From positions 1 to 64,000 of the forward strand of contig CAMWQJ010000001.1 in assembly GCA_947176415.1 (NCBI GenBank): a DNA stretch of 64,000 nt, given 5' to 3'. Shown here piece by piece: positions 53,967-62,062 of the stretch. The translations under genes and the position numbers were made by a program. Positions within the stretch are counted from its first letter, which is position 1, and the number at the start of each line of letters is the position of its first letter. The notes under the pieces were generated by a model that worked only from the letters and a program-made list of their open reading frames with translations, was not told the DNA's origin and did no database searches. The DNA comes from an uncultured Ruminococcus sp. (lineage in GTDB: Bacteria; Bacillota; Clostridia; Oscillospirales; Ruminococcaceae).

Positions 53967-54914
53967 ATGTATATAAGTTTCGGCGAAGCGGAAACCTTTC
54001 TCCGCAACTGTAAAGACGCTGTTATAATAACGCACAGGAATCCCGACGGCGACTGTATTGGTGCAGGTTTCGGACTGAAAGACATTCTTCAACAGCTCGG
54101 CATACGGAGCAGGGTTGTATGCCACGATGATTTTCCTGAAAGATTTGATTTTCTCACCAATGTCGGAGCAGGCGAGGACTTTGAGCCACAGACTGTAATA
54201 GCGGTTGACGTTGCTGACCCCTCACTTATGGGAAAGTATCAGGAGATTTACGGCAAAAGGGTTCAGCTGTGTATCGACCACCATGTGTCCAATAAAAACT
54301 ATGCGGAAAAAACTTTGCTTCGTGCCGACGCTTCCGCTACGTGTGAAGTAATCTATCAGCTGGCAGAGTCTATGGGTCTCGATATATCGAGGCACTGTGC
54401 CATGTGTCTCTACACGGGAATAGCCACGGATACGGGCTGTTTCCGTTTTGACTGCACTACCTACAGAACGCATGAAGCGGTCGCCGACATTATGAAAAAG
54501 TTTGATATAAATTTTGCAAGGATAAACCGCTATATGTTTGACGTCAAGTCCGAGGGGCGTATTAAGCTTGAAAGTATGCTTAACGGCATGATGGAACTTT
54601 ATCTCGGCGGAAAACTCTGTATAATAGCGGTTACCAATGAAATCATGGAGAAGGTCGGAATAGATTCCAGTGAACTCGAGGGATTCGCCAACCTCACTTT
54701 ACAGCTTGAAAAAACCGAAATAGGAATTTTTATACGTGAACGTGAAAACGATTTCAAATGTTCATTCCGTTCGTCAGGCGATATAAACGTCTCCGAAATC
54801 TGTCAGCAACTCGGCGGCGGCGGTCATGCCAAGGCTTCGGGCTGTAATATGGCAGGAACTCTTGACGAGGTTAAAACAAAAATGATAGAGACCGTAAGGG
54901 AGGCATTATGCTGA
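53967..54914 (+). CDS. nrnA: Bifunctional oligoribonuclease/PAP phosphatase NrnA
   Basis: 315 aa. DHH phosphoesterase: THRNPDGDCIGAGFGLKDIL (metal motif), AVDVADP, CIDHHVSNKNYAEKTL (DHH), and the DHHA1 domain with GGGGHAKASGCNM. NrnA degrades short RNA oligomers and dephosphorylates pAp. GGGGGATTT precedes the ATG; the stop overlaps truB by 7 bp. Confidence 0.94.
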   Translation: MYISFGEAETFLRNCKDAVIITHRNPDGDCIGAGFGLKDILQQLGIRSRVVCHDDFPERFDFLTNVGAGEDFEPQTVIAVDVADPSLMGKYQEIYGKRVQLCIDHHVSNKNYAEKTLLRADASATCEVIYQLAESMGLDISRHCAMCLYTGIATDTGCFRFDCTTYRTHEAVADIMKKFDINFARINRYMFDVKSEGRIKLESMLNGMMELYLGGKLCIIAVTNEIMEKVGIDSSELEGFANLTLQLEKTEIGIFIRERENDFKCSFRSSGDINVSEICQQLGGGGHAKASGCNMAGTLDEVKTKMIETVREALC

Positions 54915-55801
54915 ACGGTATGATAGGCGTAAACAAGCCACAGGGTTTTACTTCGTTTGACGTTATCGCAAAAATGCGTGGCATACTCGGCATTAAGAGA
55001 ATCGGACACAGCGGTACTCTCGACCCTATGGCAACGGGTGTACTGCCTGTTTTTGTCGGAAATGCGACAAAAGCCTGCGATATGGTTAAGGGCTATAAAA
55101 CCTATGTGGCGGAATTTAAATTCGGAAAGACTACAGATACACAGGATATAACGGGAAAAGTTTTAACGGAGTCCGACAAGACTGTAACACTGAAAGACCT
55201 GAAAGAAGTTATCCCTGAATTTACAGGGAAAATTATGCAGTTACCGCCGATGTATTCCGCCGTGCAGGTAAACGGAAAACGTCTTTACGACCTCGCAAGA
55301 CAGGGAATTGAGGTCGAGAGAAAACCACGTGAAATTGAAATAAAAAATATTGAATTATTGCAATATGATGAAAAGTCACGCACGGGAAGAATGGAAATAA
55401 TATGCGGAAAAGGCACTTATATACGCACGATAATTAACGACATCGGCGAAAAACTCGGCTGCGGCGGAGTTATGACGGCACTTGAAAGAACAGCGGACGG
55501 CGGATTTTTTATCGCTGACTGCCATACTCTCGAACAGATACAGACGGCAAAGGACGAAAACTGTCTTGAAAAGCTGATAATTCCAATAGAATACGCATTT
55601 AAAAGTTTTAATAAAATACGTCTAAACGAAGTACAGACGAGAATGTATAAAAACGGCGTAAAGCTGGATTTGTCGAGGATTAATAACATAAAAGCGGACA
55701 TAACGAAATATGCGGTATACGGATATGACGGTAATTTTATAGGTACAGCCGTTGCAGAACATGAAAACGGAATACTCAGGGTCGGAAAAAATCTTGCGTG
55801 A
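54908..55801 (+). CDS. truB: tRNA pseudouridine(55) synthase
   Basis: 297 aa. GMIGVNKPQGFTSFDVIAKMRGILGIKRIGHSGTLDPMATGVLPVFVGNATKA: the catalytic Asp is in GTLDPMA. KTYVAEFKFGKTTDTQDITG and LPPMYSAVQVNGKRLYDLARQG are also typical. Modifies U55 in the T-arm of tRNA. Overlaps nrnA; ribF follows after 9 bp. Confidence 0.97.
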   Translation: MLNGMIGVNKPQGFTSFDVIAKMRGILGIKRIGHSGTLDPMATGVLPVFVGNATKACDMVKGYKTYVAEFKFGKTTDTQDITGKVLTESDKTVTLKDLKEVIPEFTGKIMQLPPMYSAVQVNGKRLYDLARQGIEVERKPREIEIKNIELLQYDEKSRTGRMEIICGKGTYIRTIINDIGEKLGCGGVMTALERTADGGFFIADCHTLEQIQTAKDENCLEKLIIPIEYAFKSFNKIRLNEVQTRMYKNGVKLDLSRINNIKADITKYAVYGYDGNFIGTAVAEHENGILRVGKNLA

Positions 55802-55810
55802 GGTGATAGA

Positions 55811-56695
55811 ATGGAAGTGAAAACATCAGCGGTTGCACTCGGACTTTTTGACGGCGTACATCTCGGACACCGTGCTGTACTTGACCTTGCACTTGCACAG
55901 GAAAAAAACGGTTTTGTTCCGACTGTGTTCACGTTCATGCCGAAGACCGTATTAAGAAAAGCCAGCGGTTACGAGGGATATATATACAATCGCACAGAGA
56001 AAAATTATATTCTCGGCGAACTTGGTTTTTTGATTGAAAATATTCATTCCGTGAAGTTTGAGGAAATATGCGGACTCACGGGCGAGGAGTTTGCAGAAAA
56101 TATCCTTGCAAAAAAATTGAATGCGGAAGTAGTCTGTTGCGGAAATGATTTCAGATTCGGACAATATGCGTCATGCGGAATTGAAGATTTGCGGAAATTC
56201 GGTGAAAAATACGGCTTTGAGGTGCAGACTGCGGACGATATGAAAATTGATGACATAACAGTATCATCGGGGGAGATACGGCGACTTCTTCTTGACGGCG
56301 AAACGGAAAAGGCAAATATACTTCTCGGCTCTCCCTATATGATTCACGCTGTTGTCGGTTTCGGAAACAGAATAGGCAGAACTATAGATTTTCCGACGAT
56401 AAATCAGAATTATTCAGACGGACAGCTTGTACTTAAATACGGCGTATATAAGACCGTGACATATATTGACGGCGTGAAATACAAGTCTGTAACGAATATC
56501 GGAGTAAAGCCAACTATTGCAGGAAAACGTCTGCCACTTGCGGAAACGCATATACTTGACTTCAGCGGAGACTTATATAACAGGCATATAAAGGTTGAGT
56601 TTTATAAATTTATCCGTCCCGAAATGAAATTTTCGTCTGTTGACGAACTCAGAGAACAAATCAGAAAAGACACGGCAAAAGTCCGTGAAATTTAA
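55811..56695 (+). CDS. ribF: Bifunctional riboflavin kinase/FAD synthetase
   Basis: 294 aa. ALGLFDGVHLGHRAVLDLAL is the nucleotidylyltransferase motif; CGNDFRFG, SSGEIRRLLLDGETEKANILLGSPY complete the FAD synthetase part (1 to about 180). The C-terminal kinase has GFGNRIGRTIDFPTINQ, YGVYKTVT, and TNIGVKPTI. Makes FMN and FAD. The residue usually GT in the first kinase loop (GxxxGRTIGFPT) is present as GRTIDFPT. Last of the translation cluster. A 6-bp hairpin (GCAGTG/CACTGC) follows at 56705-56720. Confidence 0.96.
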   Translation: MEVKTSAVALGLFDGVHLGHRAVLDLALAQEKNGFVPTVFTFMPKTVLRKASGYEGYIYNRTEKNYILGELGFLIENIHSVKFEEICGLTGEEFAENILAKKLNAEVVCCGNDFRFGQYASCGIEDLRKFGEKYGFEVQTADDMKIDDITVSSGEIRRLLLDGETEKANILLGSPYMIHAVVGFGNRIGRTIDFPTINQNYSDGQLVLKYGVYKTVTYIDGVKYKSVTNIGVKPTIAGKRLPLAETHILDFSGDLYNRHIKVEFYKFIRPEMKFSSVDELREQIRKDTAKVREI

Positions 56696-56800
56696 TAAAT
56701 ATTCGCAGTGTTTTCACTGCACTATCACAAAAAAAGTATATCATTTATATTGTCTGAAAAAACAGCAGACCGCAAGGAATGTTTTCATGGAGGGAAATTA

Positions 56801-57862
56801 ATGATTGAGGTCAGGAATGTAAGCAAGAAATACGGCGACAAACAAGCCGTAAAGAACATAAGTTTTAAAGCCGAACAGGGCGAAATACTGGGATTTCTCG
56901 GTCCTAATGGTGCGGGAAAGTCTACAACCATGAATATGCTGACGGGATATATTTCGTCAACATCGGGACAGATTTTAATAAATGGCGTTGACATACTCGA
57001 AGAACCTAAAAAAGCAAAGTCATTTATCGGATATCTGCCTGAAATTCCGCCTTTGTATATTGATATGACAATCGAGTCTTATCTCAATTTCGTGTATGAT
57101 TTGAAAAAGTGTAAACTTCCGAGAAAGGCACATTTAAAGGACGTGTGCGATTTGTGCAAAATAACGGACGTAAAGGGAAGAATAATTAAAAATCTTTCAA
57201 AAGGCTACAGACAGCGAGTAGGTCTCGCACAGGCACTTGTGAATAATCCGCCTGTGCTTATTCTGGACGAGCCTACTGTCGGTCTCGACCCTAATCAAAT
57301 TATCGAGATAAGAAGTCTCATAAAAAGACTCGGCAAGAAACATACCGTTATATTGTCGTCTCATATTCTGCCGGAAATACAGGCGGTCTGTGACAGGATA
57401 ATCATAATAAACAAGGGCGAGGTTTCGGCTGACGGCACTGCCGACGAGATAGCACAGCAGTTGACAAACGAGCATAAAATGACTCTCAGAATTGAGGGAA
57501 CTACAGGCACAAAGTCGGACAAAAACGAAATTGTAAAGGCTATAAAGAATTTAAAAGGCATAAAATATGTGCGTGCCGATATGGAACGTGAAAAGGGTAT
57601 ATATGACTATGACGTTGAGGCGGACGAAAATATTGATATAAGGCGTTCACTTAACGACCTTTGCCGTGAAAAAGGCTGGAATATCCTTATGATGCAGTTA
57701 TCGGATATGACGCTTGAAGATATATTCCTTAAAATCACAATGGGCGAACAGGATATTAAATCTTCGGAGAAAAAGCCTGAAATACGCCTGAAACTTGTCA
57801 CGGAGAGTGAACAGGAAACAGAAAATGATAATGATAACGACGAAAACGGAGGTAACAACTAA
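56801..57862 (+). CDS. ABC transporter ATPase, GldA-like
   Basis: 353 aa from the ATG at 56801 with GGAGG seven bases before. Walker A GPNGAGKST, signature LSKGYRQRVGLAQAL, Walker B VLILDEPTVGLDP, switch His in SSHIL. The C-terminal 120 residues (LRIEGTTGTKSDKNEIVKAIKNLKGIKYVRAD...) match the long C-terminal part of GldA/NatA-type ATPases, ending in a charged tail. Partner of the permease whose ATG overlaps its stop by one base. Similar systems act in gliding (Bacteroidetes) but their role in Firmicutes is unknown. Confidence 0.9.
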   Translation: MIEVRNVSKKYGDKQAVKNISFKAEQGEILGFLGPNGAGKSTTMNMLTGYISSTSGQILINGVDILEEPKKAKSFIGYLPEIPPLYIDMTIESYLNFVYDLKKCKLPRKAHLKDVCDLCKITDVKGRIIKNLSKGYRQRVGLAQALVNNPPVLILDEPTVGLDPNQIIEIRSLIKRLGKKHTVILSSHILPEIQAVCDRIIIINKGEVSADGTADEIAQQLTNEHKMTLRIEGTTGTKSDKNEIVKAIKNLKGIKYVRADMEREKGIYDYDVEADENIDIRRSLNDLCREKGWNILMMQLSDMTLEDIFLKITMGEQDIKSSEKKPEIRLKLVTESEQETENDNDNDENGGNN

Positions 57863-58566
57863 TGGGTGCAATTTACAGACGTGAAATGAACGCATTTTTT
57901 ATATCGGGTGTGGCATATGTGTTTCTGACTGTTTTCTTTATCCTGTCAGGATATTTCTTCTACGTCGGCGTTATCGGCTCGGGTCGCACCGATACTTCAC
58001 CGCTTTTCAGCAGTATGTTTCTTATAATACTTTTTCTTATTCCCATTCTGACAATGCGTCTCATGAGTGAGGAAAAGAAAAACAGGACAGACCAAGGGCT
58101 GTTGACTGCTCCCGTCGGTCTGTGGGATATAGTTCTTGGAAAATATTTCTCCGCACTTACTCTTTTTATCATAGCCGAAAGTATAGTGTTTATCTATGCA
58201 GGAATACTTGCCTATCTCGGCGACGTTGTGTGGCAGACCCTTATCGGAAATTATTTCGCCATGCTGTTTTTAGGCTCGGCATTTATAGCGGTCGGACTTT
58301 TTATTTCTTCACTTACGGAAAATCAGATGGCATCGGCAGTTGCAAGTATGCTTGCACTCTTTGTGCTTTATCTTTTTGATTCCTTCGCAGGCAACGTCTC
58401 AAACGAGACACTGAAAAATCTTATATTGTCGCTTTCATTCTATTCAAGATATATTGAGTTCACACAGGGTATTTTCAGTCTGCCGAGCGTTGTATTTTTC
58501 CTCAGTGCTGCGTTTATCTTCAATTTCTTCACTGTAAGAGTTCTTGACAAGAAACGCTGGGGATAA
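57862..58566 (+). CDS. ABC-2 permease, GldF-like
   Basis: 234 aa. It starts MGAIYRREMNAFFISGVAYVFLTVFFILSGYFFYVGVIGSGRTD. About six TM helices; PILTMRLMSEEKKNRTDQGLLTAPVGLWDIVLGKYFSAL is the conserved cytoplasmic segment of this ABC-2 type. Operates with the upstream ATPase and the downstream GldG-like protein. Confidence 0.9.
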   Translation: MGAIYRREMNAFFISGVAYVFLTVFFILSGYFFYVGVIGSGRTDTSPLFSSMFLIILFLIPILTMRLMSEEKKNRTDQGLLTAPVGLWDIVLGKYFSALTLFIIAESIVFIYAGILAYLGDVVWQTLIGNYFAMLFLGSAFIAVGLFISSLTENQMASAVASMLALFVLYLFDSFAGNVSNETLKNLILSLSFYSRYIEFTQGIFSLPSVVFFLSAAFIFNFFTVRVLDKKRWG

Positions 58567-58593
58567 TCTACAAAGAAAGGAAGGTATTTTCAG

Positions 58594-60174
58594 ATGAGTG
58601 ATAAAACAGTTTCAAATATGGAAGAAAAACCGAAAAAGCCGAAAAAGAACATGAAAAAATTCAAATACGGCTCTATGTCATTAGCCGTGATTGTCCTTGT
58701 AATCGTTCTTGTCATAATTGTTAATCTTATGTGCAGTATGCTTGCGAAACGTTCTCCGCTAAAAATAGACCTTACCCCCGACAAGCGTTACGAACTCAGC
58801 GACGAATCGATAGAGGCGGTTAAGAATCTTGACAGGGACGTTGAAATAACAGTTACTTTCCAGAAAAGCGACTTTGATTCTATGGGTGCATACTATCAGC
58901 AGATGTATCTTGCTTATTATGGCATAAATGTTGAAACGCCCTACGAAATGATTCCGTCAATACTTGAAAAGTACGAGCTTTATTCAAAACAGGGAAAAGG
59001 CAATATAAAAGTACAGTATGTTGACATGAACAAAGACCCCGACATTATAGCGAGGTACAGGAAGTTTTACAACAACGACATTCCCGAGGGAAGTATAGTT
59101 GTATTTTCAGGCGACGACAAAAACGGACGTGTAAAGGTTATCAGCGAGCAGGAAGTATTGAGCATGATTAAGCCAGCTAATACAAGCACGCAGACGGCAG
59201 TTACAATGAGTTTTGTTGGCGAGAGTACACTTACTTCCGCTATCCTGAATGTAACGGACTCAAATCCCATACGGACGGCTTTTGTAACGGCAATAAACGG
59301 TGCTTCCGTTGCAGGTTCGGACACAGCTACAGTCTCTGGTATAATGGAATTCCTCAGCAAGAACGGCTATGACTGCACAGAGGTTGACATTGCAACGGAC
59401 GATATAAGCCCCGTTGACTATGATATGATAGTTGTGCCTATGCCGACAGTTGACTTCACGGCAGATATTATTGACAAACTCGGCGACTTCCTCTACAATG
59501 GCGGAAACTATGAAAGAGATATGCTTTATATTCCTAATATGACGGTAAATGATTTGCCGAATATCTCCGAATTTCTCGCCGACTGGAGCATAGAGGTCGA
59601 TAAAAATTTTGTAATGGACGATAAAAACTGGGTATATATATCAGACCTGAGAAATCTTAATATAATGGCAGAAGTAAATGACGCTGATTCCGTCGGAACG
59701 TTGCCGAATGATACTCTTCCGATTGTCGCACCCGCCTCGAAGAAACTTTCCATACTGACAAAGAACAACGACAGCGTGGCAACGTCTGTACTCAGGTCTA
59801 TGGATACATCTTATGATACGGAAGACCAGACAACAGGGGCAAGAGATATTGCGGTAATCTCCAGAAAAGAAACGAGCGTAGGCGTTGACACCTATACAAG
59901 CCATCTTCTCGTGCTTGGCAGTTCGGTAATGACGGACAGTGCAATCCTCGAGCAGACAAATACATTTAACAATGCAAACGTTTTAATCGGAATGATTAAC
60001 ACAATGACGGGCAAGGAAGCAAATGCTGTTATTCCCGAAAAGGCTTTACAGCAGGCAAAAATAGCTCCCGATGCTTCACAGCTGAATATTATAAAAATAT
60101 TAGTCATCTATGTTATTCCTGCAATTGTTGCCGTGTGCGGTGTGATTGTGTTTGTAAGGAGAAGAAACCGATGA
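58594..60174 (+). CDS. GldG-like ABC auxiliary protein
   Basis: 526 aa. A short cytoplasmic N-terminus, a TM helix (about residues 28-50), a large extracytoplasmic domain beginning with KIDLTPDKRYELSDESIEAVKNLDRDVEITVTFQ, the typical start of the GldG/ABC_transp_aux domain, and a C-terminal TM helix (about 497-520) ending in FVRRRNR. KGNIKVQYVDMNKDPDIIARY fits as well. GAAAGGAAGG precedes the ATG. Overlaps the next gene by 4 bp. Confidence 0.88.
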   Translation: MSDKTVSNMEEKPKKPKKNMKKFKYGSMSLAVIVLVIVLVIIVNLMCSMLAKRSPLKIDLTPDKRYELSDESIEAVKNLDRDVEITVTFQKSDFDSMGAYYQQMYLAYYGINVETPYEMIPSILEKYELYSKQGKGNIKVQYVDMNKDPDIIARYRKFYNNDIPEGSIVVFSGDDKNGRVKVISEQEVLSMIKPANTSTQTAVTMSFVGESTLTSAILNVTDSNPIRTAFVTAINGASVAGSDTATVSGIMEFLSKNGYDCTEVDIATDDISPVDYDMIVVPMPTVDFTADIIDKLGDFLYNGGNYERDMLYIPNMTVNDLPNISEFLADWSIEVDKNFVMDDKNWVYISDLRNLNIMAEVNDADSVGTLPNDTLPIVAPASKKLSILTKNNDSVATSVLRSMDTSYDTEDQTTGARDIAVISRKETSVGVDTYTSHLLVLGSSVMTDSAILEQTNTFNNANVLIGMINTMTGKEANAVIPEKALQQAKIAPDASQLNIIKILVIYVIPAIVAVCGVIVFVRRRNR

Positions 60175-61703
60175 ATAAATCTGCAAAAAATATTATTATA
60201 CTTTGCGGTGCGGTTGTCGTACTCGGTGGCGGACTCATTGCCCTGAAGATGACCGAGCCGAAAGATAATCCGACGGAAGAAAGTCCCGTTTCTGAAACCT
60301 CGAAGGACTCCGAGGCGGAGGGCAGTGGGATAACGGTTGTTGCGGACGAAAAGGCGGACGAGCATGGCGGAGTAATCAGCGAAGTCAGTGTGAAAAATGC
60401 AGACGGAATACTTCACGTTGTTGTCGACAAGGAAGCAACGGAAGATTCCGCACAGACATATACCCTCGCCGATTATAAAGATATACCGCTTAATACGGCT
60501 CTTGTCGGTACTCTCGCAAACAATGCCGTCAATATGGTTTCAGAGTCTGTGGTTGAGGAAAACGGCGAAAATCTCGCAAAGTTTGGACTTGACAATCCGC
60601 AGGCAGAGGTTGAAATAAAATTCAAATCAGGAACGACAAAAAAGTTAATCATCGGTGACAAAGCCCCCGCAAATTCTGAAACATACGTAATGATTGACGA
60701 CGAAAAGACAGTTTACACGGTTTCAACCTCCTACGTTGCAAATTACAGCAAGGCATTGAACGATTTTATAGAGACGACTATTCTTGAAAAGCCTGACGAC
60801 GATAATATGCCGATTGTTGAAAGTGTAAAAATAGAACGTGAGGATATAGATTACGATATTGTGCTTGAATACGACAAGAAAAGCGATGACGGAAAATATT
60901 CGGGCGGTACTTCTGCAAAGCACGTAATGACCGAGCCGACAGAAGCATATCTTACTGTAGAGCGTTCAGAGCCTGTTACAAACGGTATGTTTGGACTTAT
61001 AGCGGATTCAATTTATTCTGTAAAGTGCAGTGCTTCGGATATTGCACAGGCAGGATTAAAAGAGCCGTTCTGTAAAGTTACGATGAAGTGCGACGACGGA
61101 AAAAGTTATACTCTGCTTATGAGCGAGCCGTTTACTGACGAGAATAATAAAAAGTGCTGTTATGCGATGTTTGAGGACGGAAAAGTAATCTATACAGTCA
61201 ATACGGAAAATGCAAAATGGGCAATTGTCATGCCGATTGATATAACTTCCCGTATTATGATTGGCTCTTATGTTTGGAATATAACTGATTTGTCCGTAAA
61301 GTGCAGTGACGGCACGGAAGAGAATTTCACAATAAAACTGAAAGACGAGAAAATGGACTTATCCGATGCAAAAACAGCTGATTTTGAAGTCAGACGAAAC
61401 GGCGGAATTTTTGACAGTGAGAGGTACAGACAGTTTTATGGATTCCTAATAAGCTCATCTGCGGAGGAGTTCGCACTCGGCGAGAAAGTACCGACAGGCA
61501 AGCCGACGGTTACAATAACATACAGTGACTCATATACCAAGACGACAACAACTATTGACTTCTATGATTATTCAAATCTCACATCGCTTATTGTCATAAA
61601 CGGCGAGAGTAAATATTTCTGTTCAAAGTCCTATGTTGACACACTGATTGACAATATCGGACGTATAGAAACAGGCGAGGAGTATGTTACGACATGGAAA
61701 TAA
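60171..61703 (+). CDS. DUF4340 family membrane-anchored protein
   Basis: 510 aa from the ATG at 60171, overlapping the upstream stop (ATGA); GGAGAAG lies about 6 bases before. N-terminal anchor (about residues 6-24), an acidic linker, then repeated DUF4340 beta units: DYKDIPLNTALVGTLANNAVNMVSESVVEENGENLAKFGLDNPQAEVEIKFKSGTTKKLIIGDKAPANSETYVMIDDEKTVYTV and similar later. DUF4340 is regularly found with GldG-like ABC systems. Role unknown. Confidence 0.87.
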   Translation: MNKSAKNIIILCGAVVVLGGGLIALKMTEPKDNPTEESPVSETSKDSEAEGSGITVVADEKADEHGGVISEVSVKNADGILHVVVDKEATEDSAQTYTLADYKDIPLNTALVGTLANNAVNMVSESVVEENGENLAKFGLDNPQAEVEIKFKSGTTKKLIIGDKAPANSETYVMIDDEKTVYTVSTSYVANYSKALNDFIETTILEKPDDDNMPIVESVKIEREDIDYDIVLEYDKKSDDGKYSGGTSAKHVMTEPTEAYLTVERSEPVTNGMFGLIADSIYSVKCSASDIAQAGLKEPFCKVTMKCDDGKSYTLLMSEPFTDENNKKCCYAMFEDGKVIYTVNTENAKWAIVMPIDITSRIMIGSYVWNITDLSVKCSDGTEENFTIKLKDEKMDLSDAKTADFEVRRNGGIFDSERYRQFYGFLISSSAEEFALGEKVPTGKPTVTITYSDSYTKTTTTIDFYDYSNLTSLIVINGESKYFCSKSYVDTLIDNIGRIETGEEYVTTWK

Positions 61704-61725
61704 AAATTTAAAAGGAGGATATTAT

Positions 61726-62010
61726 ATGAATGAGAAATTTTTTATTTATAAGGGTTATCCGCTTGTGCGTAGCGGAAACACAATTTATTACGGCAATATG
61801 TCAGACCCTTATGTGACGATGATTCAGATACTTGCTAAAAATAAATCGGGCGATATGGAGGTGACAAGTAAAGTCAGGGTGGTACAGATGTCAACAGACC
61901 TTACACTGTCGCCGATAGATGCCTGTATAAAAAATACAGAATGCGAATGCGGTCTTTATGAAGCTCTTGACATTGCAAGAGTATGGCTTGAAAAGGCACT
62001 TAAAAAATAA
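61726..62010 (+). CDS. Small conserved-looking protein of unknown function
   Basis: 94 aa from the ATG at 61726, with AAAGGAGG 8 bases upstream; the reading frame is open further 5' but overlaps the DUF4340 gene. EKFFIYKGYPLVRSGNTIYYGNMSDPYVTMIQIL and KVRVVQMSTDLTLSPIDAC look like a small beta-strand-rich domain. Cytosolic; no signal peptide. Follows the DUF4340 gene by 22 bp and ends at a strong terminator. Confidence 0.75.
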   Translation: MNEKFFIYKGYPLVRSGNTIYYGNMSDPYVTMIQILAKNKSGDMEVTSKVRVVQMSTDLTLSPIDACIKNTECECGLYEALDIARVWLEKALKK

Positions 62011-62060
62011 AAAAAATCAACTGCTGTACGGAATATTTCGCCATACAGCAGTTTTTTTCA
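62011..62060. terminator. Bidirectional terminator before the GH94 gene
   Basis: CTGCTGTACGG, 9-nt loop, CCATACAGCAG, one mismatch (a G-T pair on the minus strand), T-run after and A-run before. Confidence 0.85.
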
Positions 62061-62062
62061 TA

